A stretch of 8,870 nt of DNA from Pseudomonadota bacterium (GTDB taxonomy: Bacteria > Pseudomonadota > Gammaproteobacteria > Xanthomonadales > Xanthomonadaceae), in the NCBI GenBank assembly GCA_023399815.1, contig JAEWOJ010000087.1:1-8870 (forward strand). The letters run 5' to 3'. Below the pieces are notes generated by a model that made no database searches, was not told the DNA's origin, and worked only from the letters and a program-made list of their open reading frames with translations. The position numbers and the translations under genes are program-made. How positions within the stretch are numbered: position 1 is the stretch's first letter; each line of letters opens with the position of its first letter. Below are positions 1 to 4,894 of this stretch, piece after piece.

Positions 1-909
1 GTGCCGGCCGCGGCGATGGCCGGCGATGCCGACGCGGTGCGCCGCCTGATCGACCTTGGCCTGGCGGTGGACGCGGTCGACGCGCAGGGCTGCACCGGCC
101 TGCTGCGCGCGGCCGGCGGCGGCCATGCCGCGGTGGTCGACCTACTGCTGGCGCGCGGCGCCGATCCGCAGCATGCGGCCGCCAGCGGCGCCACGCCGTT
201 GTCGGCGGCGGTGAGCATGCGCCAGTCGGGCATCGTCTCGGCCCTGCTCGACGCCGGTGCGCGCATCGACCATCGCCTGCCCGGCGGCGTCACCGTGCTG
301 ATGCTGGCCGCGGCGCTGGGCCTGCCGGACATCGTCGCCAGGCTGCTGACCGCCGGCGCCGACGTGCACGCCGGCGACGACCAGCACCTGGCGCCGCTGC
401 ACTGCGCCGCGCTGTACGGCTTCACCGCGCGCGACCGCTCGCGCGTGCTGGCCCTGCTGGACACCCTGCTGCTGGCTGGCGCGGAGGCCGACCAGCCCTC
501 GGCGGGCACCGTCACGCCGCTGCTGCTGCTGCTGGGCGCGCGCGCCGAACCGGGCACCGCCTGCGACGAGCACGTGGTGCTGGCCGCGGTCGAACGCCTG
601 CTCGACGAGGGCGTGGCGCTGGACGTGCGCGATCCGCGCGGCTTCGGCCCGCTGCACCTGGCCGCGTTGCACGGCCTGCCGCTGCTGGTGCAATGCCTGC
701 TGCGCGCCGGCGCCGACCCGGACCTGCGCGACGCGCTGGGCCGCAGCCCGCGCGAGATCGCGGTCATGCGCGGCTTCATCGACGTGGCCGGCACCGTGCT
801 GCGGAAGAGCAGGGGATCGTCCAGGCCGAGCAGGGGCAAAGGGCTGGCGGGCAAAAGGCTGCCAGCCAGCCGGACATGTTTGTCATGGATCCGGGCACCG
901 ACGGAGTGA
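1..909 (+). CDS. Ankyrin-repeat protein, 3' part (5' end outside the window)
   Basis: The protein is a run of ankyrin repeats, helix-turn-helix units that normally bind other proteins. With residue 1 at base 1, repeats start near residues 30, 63, 96, 129, 169, 214 and 247, mostly at 33-residue spacing. They carry the usual core (for example APLHCAALYGF and FGPLHLAALHGL) and ends such as LLARGADP, LLTAGADV and LLRAGADPDLRD. The fifth and sixth repeats are stretched to about 40 and 45 residues. The first visible residues (AAAMAGDADAVRRLIDLG) are already inside a repeat, so the GTG at base 1 is unlikely to be the start and the gene very probably continues to the left. No signal peptide or membrane segment lies in the visible part. 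After about residue 266 the ankyrin pattern stops and a basic tail rich in rare AGG codons follows, which may mark a frameshift. The partner and pathway are unknown. The family assignment is firm; the function is not. Confidence 0.8.
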   Translation: MPAAAMAGDADAVRRLIDLGLAVDAVDAQGCTGLLRAAGGGHAAVVDLLLARGADPQHAAASGATPLSAAVSMRQSGIVSALLDAGARIDHRLPGGVTVLMLAAALGLPDIVARLLTAGADVHAGDDQHLAPLHCAALYGFTARDRSRVLALLDTLLLAGAEADQPSAGTVTPLLLLLGARAEPGTACDEHVVLAAVERLLDEGVALDVRDPRGFGPLHLAALHGLPLLVQCLLRAGADPDLRDALGRSPREIAVMRGFIDVAGTVLRKSRGSSRPSRGKGLAGKRLPASRTCLSWIRAPTE

Positions 910-1011
910 TGATGTCGTCGCCCACGATGGACGGCTTGCGTGGTAGGCCGTGTCCGTTGGGCAGTAGGGCCGGCGGCGGCGTTAGAGTCTGCGGCCTGCG
1001 GCGCTGGATGC

Positions 1012-1070
1012 TCCCCGCCACTTACCCGCATTCCGGCTCCCAAAGCTGGCGCGACGATAAGTGGCGGGGA
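1012..1070. repeat. Perfect 13-bp inverted repeat abutting the tRNA-Pro 3' end
   Basis: TCCCCGCCACTTA at 1012-1024 is the exact reverse complement of TAAGTGGCGGGGA at 1058-1070, with 33 bases between. The right arm ends one base before the encoded CCA of the tRNA (1071-1073). Inside, CCGGCT and AGCTGG can extend the fold with one G-T pair. There is no T-run after it in the tRNA direction, so it is not a classic intrinsic terminator. It could still be a 3' trailer structure or the footprint of a small palindromic repeat. Confidence 0.7.
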
Positions 1071-1147
1071 TGGTCGGGGTGACAGGATTCGAACCTGCGA
1101 CCTATGCGTCCCAAACGCAGCGCTCTACCAGACTGAGCTACACCCCG
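1071..1147 (-). tRNA. tRNA-Pro (anticodon UGG)
   Basis: Read on the - strand this is a complete 77-base tRNA: acceptor CGGGGTG pairing with CACCCCG, D arm GCTC/GAGC, anticodon loop TTTGGGA, T arm with GGTTCGAATCC, discriminator A and an encoded CCA (1071-1073). The anticodon TGG lies at 1111-1113 and reads CCN proline codons. The initial C1 and G37 after the anticodon agree with bacterial proline tRNAs. One oddity is that the outermost anticodon-stem pair is C27-U43 (bases 1120 and 1104), a mismatch; the other four pairs are Watson-Crick. The gene stands alone, with no neighbouring tRNA. Confidence 0.97.
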
Positions 1148-1155
1148 ATGGGGGC

Positions 1156-1161
1156 ATTATG
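1156..1161 (-). promoter_or_regulatory. Possible -10 element of the tRNA-Pro gene
   Basis: On the - strand the hexamer CATAAT lies 8 bases before the first base of the mature tRNA, five of six matching TATAAT. No good -35 hexamer is visible at 16-18 bases upstream, so this is a candidate only. Confidence 0.4.
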
Positions 1162-1233
1162 CCGCATCGTGGGTCCGCCAGATTGGCGGGATAAGCGGGT
1201 CGGTTTTGCTCTGGCTTCGGTGGCTGTGGGTGA

Positions 1234-1268
1234 TGTTTGGTTGGGGCACGGAATTGGTGTTTGGTTGG
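1234..1268. repeat. 11-bp direct repeat TGTTTGGTTGG, two copies
   Basis: Exact copies at 1234-1244 and 1258-1268, 24 bases start to start. The spacing is close to two helical turns, which would suit a paired protein-binding site, but the element is T/G-rich and could be chance. It lies about 90 bp upstream of the tRNA-Pro gene. Confidence 0.5.
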
Positions 1269-1426
1269 TTCTTCTCGCGTGACGTGATGCGCGCGATGCC
1301 AAGACCCTGGGCGCAGCGCGTGGGATCACCCTTCTGTGCCGTCATCGGTCGGGCCGCTTAACCGCCGGTACCGAAGTGTCTCAAGTCGGCCGTCAAAGAC
1401 GGCTGGGGGTGAGCATCGTCGATGGA

Positions 1427-1447
1427 TGGCGGTATTTTTGGCGGTAT
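1427..1447. repeat. Tandem 9-bp repeat TGGCGGTAT with 12-bp period
   Basis: TGGCGGTAT occurs at 1427-1435 and again at 1439-1447, separated by TTT. Short directly repeated motifs at about one helical turn are typical of arm-type binding sites of tyrosine integrases, and this pair lies near a tRNA gene in a stretch with other signs of foreign origin. No integrase gene is present in the window, so this reading is an inference only. Confidence 0.45.
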
Positions 1448-1526
1448 GTGAATTTTCCGAATCTGGCGATAGCTATATGCCGCAATGGATTTTCGGCACT
1501 ATTTGGTTGTGCCCACCCCATCTAGG

Positions 1527-1599
1527 CGTCCACGGCTGTCCGTGGACGTTCATCAAGGGCATGGTTTCTGGGGAACCCCCAAGAAACCATGCCCTTTTT
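1527..1599 (+). ncRNA. Candidate small RNA 3' portion (two stacked hairpins plus T-run)
   Basis: A perfect 9-bp hairpin (CGTCCACGG at 1527-1535 with CCGTGGACG at 1540-1548) is followed six bases later by a perfect 15-bp hairpin and TTTTT. No + strand gene lies before it back to the oppositely oriented tRNA, so the terminator has nothing obvious to terminate except an independent transcript. I found no convincing promoter; CTATATG at 1473-1479 is a weak -10-like match. The 5' end is therefore unknown, and the interval given covers only the structured 3' part. Confidence 0.3.
1555..1599 (+). terminator. Strong intrinsic terminator with no gene in front of it
   Basis: AAGGGCATGGTTTCT (1555-1569) pairs perfectly over 15 bp with AGAAACCATGCCCTT (1582-1596). 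GGGG at 1570-1573 can add four more pairs with CCCC at 1577-1580, leaving one bulged A. TTTTT at 1595-1599 and a further TTT at 1601-1603 follow on the + strand. Read on the - strand the stem is followed by GATGAACG, so termination is directional. Confidence 0.75.
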
Positions 1600-1894
1600 G
1601 TTTGGCTGGCGTCTGCCGCTGGCCGTTGAGCTGGCGGAAACAGCCAATTCGCTGGGATGCTGGAGAGTGACATCTCTCCCTGCCGCAGTCGGTCGACGAC
1701 TGGCCGCCGCCATTGCCATACACCGTATCCGGCCGCTGCAAGCGGATGTCGAGCGAAATGCCTTGATTGGCGGCACGCCGGTACCTGCAAATCCTGGAAT
1801 TCGGGAAGGCCGGTGCCTGCCAGTAGCAGGTGGTGAGACTGGGGGCTGGTATATCCGGACCATCTTCCACAGGCGTTCCCTAAGGAGAGCAGGC
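1600..1894 (+). promoter_or_regulatory. Long leader before the small gene at 1895
   Basis: Between the terminator and the ATG at 1895 there are 295 bases with no supported gene, although the + frame stays open. A hairpin CCTGC-CAGTA-GCAGG (1816-1830) lies about 65 bases before the start codon, extendable by two G-T pairs. The last part holds the strong ribosome binding site AAGGAG (1882-1887). No clear sigma-70 promoter is visible. The structured GC-rich leader could carry control elements, but nothing shows this directly. Confidence 0.3.
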
Positions 1895-2230
1895 ATGGCG
1901 ACTGAAGTGGCGACCCCTCCCGGCTGGACCGATGCAGGTTGCGAGGTAATGGCGGACTTTGGACCGGCGATCGACGATGACGCCGTCGGACGCATCGAGG
2001 TGGATGCGCAGCGTTCCAGCATCTCGCGCCGGTTGGCGCTGCTTGCCATGTCCAGGGATGCCGGGGTGCTCTCGAGATTGAGCATGGATTCACCTGGTGC
2101 CTTCACCGAAATGATCGACAGCATCGAATCATTCCGCGATCACGCGAAGGCCATCGCTGAAATGGCGGAGGCGGCCTGGATCCGCATGAAGATCGCGGAT
2201 CGTCGCGTTGGAGCTCGGAACTGGCCTTGA
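1895..2230 (+). CDS. Small unrecognised alpha-helical protein, 111 aa
   Basis: I do not recognise this protein. The ATG at 1895 is preceded by AAGGAG (1882-1887), with GGAG ending seven bases before the ATG. This is the best ribosome binding site in the accessory region and decides the start; the same frame is open 300 bases further upstream but has no site there. Residues 1-38 are acidic and low in regular structure. Residues 41-104 look helical, with spaced hydrophobic residues (SISRRLALLAMSRD, GVLSRLSMD, MIDSIESFRDHAKAIAEMAE). There is no signal peptide or membrane segment, so it should be cytosolic. The only cysteine is C16. Third codon positions are GC-rich but less so than in the housekeeping genes, which fits acquired or weakly selected DNA. 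The stop TGA overlaps a TTG that could start the next short frame. A regulator or small binding protein is possible; nothing in the sequence shows it. Confidence 0.6.
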   Translation: MATEVATPPGWTDAGCEVMADFGPAIDDDAVGRIEVDAQRSSISRRLALLAMSRDAGVLSRLSMDSPGAFTEMIDSIESFRDHAKAIAEMAEAAWIRMKIADRRVGARNWP

Positions 2231-2448
2231 TCGCCAGATGGCCCACGATGGAATCGCTGCCCGGGCAGGAGGGCTGTCGGCCATGGTGGAGGATCATTGC
2301 TTGGTGGATGCGCGGAAGAAAGTTCCGGGCCTCGCGGGGCGCCGAGGTGGAGCCTTCTGCGAAGCCCGATCTTCACCGACTGGACTCATGGGCGCATGTC
2401 GGCTTTTGCAGGTTCCTTGCCTGTGCTCGCCGGGGCGTGCTTGCTTAA
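2227..2448 (+). CDS. Possible coupled short ORF, 73 aa
   Basis: A TTG codon at 2227-2229 overlaps the TGA stop of the preceding gene in the form TTGA, the arrangement seen in translationally coupled genes. The frame runs 73 residues and has a moderately GC-rich third position, better than the other two frames over 2250-2390. The product is basic and tryptophan-rich near residues 20-30 (PWWRIIAWWMRGRKF), then polar (AEVEPSAKPDLHRLDSWAHV). It has no separate ribosome binding site, uses a rare start codon and overlaps the start proposed for the next gene by 53 bases, so it may not be real. I recognise no family. Confidence 0.3.
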   Translation: MIARWPTMESLPGQEGCRPWWRIIAWWMRGRKFRASRGAEVEPSAKPDLHRLDSWAHVGFCRFLACARRGVLA

Positions 2449-3106
2449 CGGCGTTGCGACCTTTCTGCGACATGGGGATGTCGACCATGCTTGTCACATT
2501 CCCGTGATGGCATTGCCCGATGCATTTCTCCCGGTCCTGTCGCTTGAATGAGTTGGCCTCGGCTGTCGGCGCCGATTTCCTGAGGCGTGCGAGGCCGTCC
2601 TTATGGACCTGCCTGGGGCTGGCGACGGCGGTTGGATGCGCGCTCGTTGCCACGCGGCCGGGCGTGCGGGCGCTGGCTGTGTTGGCGCTGGCCTTGCTCT
2701 GCCAATGCGCCGCCAGCCGGCCGGCGATGGTTCCCTTCCGGCGCTCCGGGGCACGGCGATGGTTCTGCTGGCGGCGTCGATGCCTTTCGGCGCTTCGCTG
2801 GGAGAATGGGGCGCGGACACTCCTGTCTGGCTGGCGATCTCCACCGCCGTGGCTCAGACGGGCGGCTATGCCGTCCGGATCGTGCGTCTTTCCCTGCGAC
2901 TGCAGGAGGCCGTCGATTCGGTGGACGACGCTGAAATCATGGTGCTCCTGCCTCCGGGGGCGCTGCCGGAAGCGCGGCGCTGGATCGTCGGCGACGAATG
3001 CGACGTCGGTAAACTCACCCTGGTCGTGCCGCTCGCCGCGCTGCATGTCGCGCTGGGCAGGTGCGGTGTTGGCATCCGTCGCGAACGGGCGCTGGTCGCA
3101 GGTTGA
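2396..3106 (+). pseudogene. Membrane-protein-like gene broken by frameshifts
   Basis: Good coding signal runs through three frames in turn. From ATG 2396 one frame gives MSAFAGSLPVLAGACLLNGV, stopping at TGA 2549-2551. From about 2540 the next frame gives NELASAVGADFLRR and hydrophobic stretches (CLGLATAVGCALVA, VRALAVLALALLCQCAA) up to about 2742. From about 2745 the third frame gives ALRGTAMVLLAASMPFGASL and a soluble part ending in a valine/leucine-rich segment (KLTLVVPLAALHVALG) with its stop at 3104-3106. Where each frame reads well its third positions are rich in G and C, and the bias moves abruptly at the two junctions. Joined, the product would be a protein of roughly 235 residues with three or four hydrophobic segments. 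No canonical slippery heptamer is visible near 2735-2755, so programmed frameshifting is unlikely; decay or sequencing error is more likely. Start and family are uncertain. Confidence 0.5.
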
Positions 3107-3124
3107 AGCGCGCGACCAGCGCCC
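3087..3124. terminator. Perfect 13-bp GC-rich hairpin between converging genes
   Basis: GGGCGCTGGTCGC (3087-3099) pairs exactly with GCGACCAGCGCCC (3112-3124) around a 12-base loop. It sits 15 bases beyond the smpB stop and between the 3' ends of two converging reading frames. There is no T-run on either side, so it may stabilise 3' ends or act as a weak bidirectional stop. The stop codon of the broken gene (3104-3106) lies in the loop. Confidence 0.55.
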
Positions 3125-3139
3125 CGGCCTGTGGGCCGA

Positions 3140-3643
3140 TCAGGCGTTGCGGTTGTGGGCGCGCAGGGCGCGCTGCTTCTCGCGGGCCCAGTCGCGGTCC
3201 TTGGCCGCATCGCGCTTGTCGTGGGCCTGCTTGCCTTTGGCCAGCGCGATTTCCAGCTTGATGCGGTTCTTGCTCCAGTACATCGCGGTCGGCACCAGCG
3301 TGTAGCCGTCGCGTTCCACCCGCCCGATGAGCTTGTCGATCTCGCGCCGATGCAGCAGCAGCTTGCGCTGGCGGCGGTCCTCGGGAACGGTGTGGGTGGA
3401 TGCCTGGATCAGCGGCGTGATCTGCGCGCCGATCAGGAATATCTCGCCGTCCTTCACGTAGGCGTAGGCATCGGTCATGTTGCCGCGTCCGGCGCGGATG
3501 GCCTTGATCTCCCAGCCCTGCAGCACCAGGCCGGCTTCGAAGCGCTCTTCCAGGTGGTATTCGTGGCGGGCACGCTTGTTGAGCGCGATGGTTTTGTCGG
3601 CCTGCGCGTTCTTTGCTTTATCCTTACCGGGTTTCTTGCTCAT
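3140..3643 (-). CDS. smpB: SsrA-binding protein SmpB
   Basis: SmpB binds the tRNA-like part of tmRNA (SsrA) and takes it to ribosomes stalled on broken mRNA, so that the unfinished protein is tagged for degradation. The 167-residue product is slightly longer than the common 160. The family core is plain: IALNKRARHEYHLEERFEAG (19-38), GWEIKAIRAGRGN (43-55), a central YAYVKDGEIFLIGAQITPL, and the C-terminal KGKQAHDKRDAAKDRDWAREK followed by the basic tail that enters the decoding site. The ATG at 3643 was chosen because it gives MSKKPGKDKAK, the normal start region, and has GGAGA about ten bases upstream on the - strand; the frame is open for 39 codons more without support. It is divergent from ratA (52 bases between start codons), as in E. 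coli. No ssrA gene was found in the window. Confidence 0.96.
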   Translation of the reverse strand: MSKKPGKDKAKNAQADKTIALNKRARHEYHLEERFEAGLVLQGWEIKAIRAGRGNMTDAYAYVKDGEIFLIGAQITPLIQASTHTVPEDRRQRKLLLHRREIDKLIGRVERDGYTLVPTAMYWSKNRIKLEIALAKGKQAHDKRDAAKDRDWAREKQRALRAHNRNA

Positions 3644-3695
3644 TTCCGTATTGTCTCCGATTCGGGGGCATTCCGAACATCCATCCGTATCCCGC

Positions 3696-4124
3696 ATGCC
3701 TACCATCCGCCGCAGCGCCCTGGTCGAACAGCCGGCCGAGCGCATGTTCGACCTGGTCAACGACGTCGCCGCCTATCCGCGGCGTTTCCGCTGGTGCGAG
3801 GCGGCGCAGATCCTGGAGGAGGGGCCGGAGCGCCTTGTGGCGCGCCTGGACCTGGGGCTGGGTTCGTTCCGCACCTGGTTCATGACCGAGAACGCGTTGC
3901 AGCGTCCTGGCAGCATCGACATGCAGTTGAAGGACGGACCGTTCAAGCGCCTGCACGGCCGCTGGCAGTTCCAGCCGCTGTCCGACGCGGCCTGCAAGGT
4001 GAGCCTTGAACTCGAATTCGAACCGACCTCGCGCCTGCTCGGGCCGGCGCTGGCGCTCGGCTTCCAGGGGCTGGCCGACCGCATGGTCAACGATTTCGTG
4101 CGCGTGGCCGAGCAGGGGGGCTGA
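3696..4124 (+). CDS. ratA: RatA / Coq10-type START-domain protein
   Basis: A 142-residue single-domain protein of the polyketide cyclase/START fold (Coq10 subgroup). In E. coli RatA was described as interfering with association of the 30S and 50S ribosomal subunits; the mitochondrial relative Coq10 binds ubiquinone, so a quinone role is also possible. Visible family features are the opening MPTIRRSALVEQPAERMFDLVNDV (written here in part: RSALVEQPAERMF, LVNDVAAYPRRFRWC), the central FRTWFMTEN and the LHGRWQFQPLSD, VSLELEFEPTS strands, ending in a long helix (GLADRMVNDFVRVAEQ). The ATG at 3696 matches the usual N-terminus; no clear ribosome binding site precedes it. It is followed by ratB after three bases, so the two are almost surely one transcript. 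Confidence 0.9.
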   Translation: MPTIRRSALVEQPAERMFDLVNDVAAYPRRFRWCEAAQILEEGPERLVARLDLGLGSFRTWFMTENALQRPGSIDMQLKDGPFKRLHGRWQFQPLSDAACKVSLELEFEPTSRLLGPALALGFQGLADRMVNDFVRVAEQGG

Positions 4125-4127
4125 GCC

Positions 4128-4385
4128 GTGCGCGTGGAGGTGGTGCTGGCCTGGCCGGAACGCTACCTGCGCCGGGAGCTGGTGCTGCCCGAAGGCTGCA
4201 CCGTCGCCGAGGCGGTGGACGCGGCGGCGCTGGATGCCGCCAGCGAAGCGGTGGCCGTGGCCGTGCATGGCGTGCTGGCCCGTCCGCAGCAGCTTCTGCG
4301 CGAGGGCGACCGCATCGAACTGCTCAGGCCGTTGCTGGCCGACCCCAAAGAAAATCGCCGCCGGCGGGCGCGCGGCGGCGATTGA
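4128..4385 (+). CDS. ratB: RnfH/RatB-family ubiquitin-like small protein
   Basis: An 85-residue protein of the RnfH family (UPF0125; RatB, formerly YfjF, in E. coli), a beta-grasp fold of unknown biochemical role that travels with ratA. The pattern is typical: MRVEVVLAWPERYLRREL, then LPEGCTVAEAVDAA, a central VAVHGVLA and the closing LREGDRIELLRPLLADPKENRR. The start is a GTG at 4128, three bases after the ratA stop, implying translational coupling. The last nine residues (RRRRARGGD) are encoded by the stem of the bamE terminator on the other strand, so this arginine-rich tail may be fixed by RNA structure more than by protein need. The ratA-ratB pairing makes the family call secure; function is not established. 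Confidence 0.88.
   Translation: MRVEVVLAWPERYLRRELVLPEGCTVAEAVDAAALDAASEAVAVAVHGVLARPQQLLREGDRIELLRPLLADPKENRRRRARGGD
4347..4383 (-). terminator. Intrinsic terminator of bamE inside the end of ratB
   Basis: On the - strand AATCGCCGCC (complement of 4374-4383) pairs perfectly over 10 bp with GGCGGCGATT (complement of 4353-4362) around an 11-base loop, followed by TTTTCTTT (4354 down to 4347). It begins 24 bases beyond the bamE stop codon. The whole signal lies within ratB coding sequence and the first base of its stop. On the + strand no T-run follows, so it acts in the bamE direction. Confidence 0.8.
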
Positions 4386-4406
4386 TCCGATGCGTGGCGC
4401 CCGCGT

Positions 4407-4802
4407 TCAGCGGCCGCCGCGCTTCTTCTTGTCCTTGGCCAGGTTGCGGCCGAACTGGCGCACGCTCTTCTTGGCCAGTTCCGCATCCTGGTTCGGGAAG
4501 TAGTCGCCTTCCCAGCGGGTGACGCGGTCGTTCTCGAAGAACACGGTGAAGTTCTTCACCTCGGTCTTGCCGAGGCGGTTCACGCGCTGGCTGGAGGTGT
4601 AGTCCCAGCGCTGGGCGTGGAACGGATCGGGAATCGAGGGCGTGCCCAGCAGCGCGTTGACCTGCTGCTTGCTCTGGCCAGCCTGCAACTGCGCCACGGA
4701 TTCCTCGTGCAGCAGGTTGCCCTGGTAGATGGGCTGCTTGTAGATGATGCCGCAGCCGGCGGTGGACAGGGCGACAACGGCGATCAGCAGGAGGTTGCGC
4801 AT
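4407..4802 (-). CDS. bamE: Outer membrane assembly lipoprotein BamE (OmlA/SmpA)
   Basis: BamE is a small lipoprotein of the BAM complex that inserts beta-barrel proteins into the outer membrane. The 131-residue product starts with a lipoprotein signal (MRNLLLIAVVALSTAGC) with the lipid-bearing cysteine at position 17. Family marks follow: YKQPIYQGNLL, the helix LQAGQSKQQVNALLGTP, DPFHAQRWDY and a final strand pair NFTVFFENDRVTRWEGD. A basic C-terminal tail of about 25 residues (ending KDKKKRGGR) goes beyond the E. coli protein. The ATG at 4802 was chosen because it places the signal peptide at the N-terminus; the frame is open 24 codons further upstream. No good ribosome binding site is seen. 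It is divergent from fur, as known for omlA-fur in Pseudomonas and Xanthomonas, and converges on ratB. Confidence 0.94.
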   Translation of the reverse strand: MRNLLLIAVVALSTAGCGIIYKQPIYQGNLLHEESVAQLQAGQSKQQVNALLGTPSIPDPFHAQRWDYTSSQRVNRLGKTEVKNFTVFFENDRVTRWEGDYFPNQDAELAKKSVRQFGRNLAKDKKKRGGR

Positions 4803-4814
4803 TGGGACAGGCGA

Positions 4815-4841
4815 TTGAGGAAATCCCGGCGATGATACACT
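4815..4841. promoter_or_regulatory. Possible overlapping divergent promoters of fur and bamE
   Basis: For fur (+) a TTGAGG at 4815-4820 and TACACT at 4836-4841 form a sigma-70-like pair with a short 15-base spacer. For bamE (-) the hexamer TATCAT (complement of 4832-4837), preceded by TG, could be a -10, with no good -35. The two -10 candidates overlap, which would make the promoters compete. I see no convincing Fur box. Confidence 0.35.
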
Positions 4842-4866
4842 CCCCGGCACCCAGCGCGATCTGACC

Positions 4867-4894
4867 GGAGGCAACTGGCGCTAAACCGCCAATG
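4867..4894 (+). promoter_or_regulatory. fur ribosome binding site with intervening hairpin
   Basis: GGAGG (4867-4871) lies 20 bases before the ATG at 4892, too far for normal use. Between them TGGCG (4876-4880) pairs perfectly with CGCCA (4887-4891) around CTAAAC, ending directly at the ATG. If folded, the hairpin leaves only CAAC between the site and the start codon. This supports 4892 as the start over the in-frame ATGs at 4901 and 4907. Confidence 0.45.

Larger units (their letters stand above)
1148..1554. other. Gene-free stretch between tRNA-Pro and the orphan terminator
   Basis: I see no convincing gene here. Short open frames on both strands lack ribosome binding sites and protein-like composition. 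The base content is visibly less GC-rich than the core genes. It holds an 11-bp direct repeat, TGTTTGGTTGG, at 1234-1244 and 1258-1268; a 6-bp hairpin GCCGTC-AAA-GACGGC at 1389-1403; a 9-bp tandem repeat TGGCGGTAT at 1427-1435 and 1439-1447; and a 9-bp hairpin at 1527-1548. The last two may belong to a small RNA or an old integration site. Confidence 0.6.

Noticed and set aside
1473..2124. Two overlapping - strand open frames of about 200 residues
   Set aside because: They run through the terminator hairpin and the small gene at 1895, have no ribosome binding site, and are Ser/Arg/Pro-rich without any protein pattern.
2735..2755. Programmed -1 ribosomal frameshift site
   Set aside because: No X-XXY-YYZ heptamer in the zero frame and no downstream stimulator was recognised; gene decay or sequence error is simpler.
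2294..3046. 250-residue open frame on the - strand
   Set aside because: It is rich in Arg, His and Gln, as expected of an antisense shadow, and the + strand shows better coding signal across the same bases.
1148..3139. tmRNA (ssrA) gene next to smpB
   Set aside because: Neither strand shows the conserved tmRNA 5' part, a tag reading frame ending in ALAA, or the tRNA-like 3' end.
4831..4849. Fur box for autoregulation between bamE and fur
   Set aside because: GATGATACACT has only a fragment of the GATAATGATAATCATTATC operator, too weak to claim.
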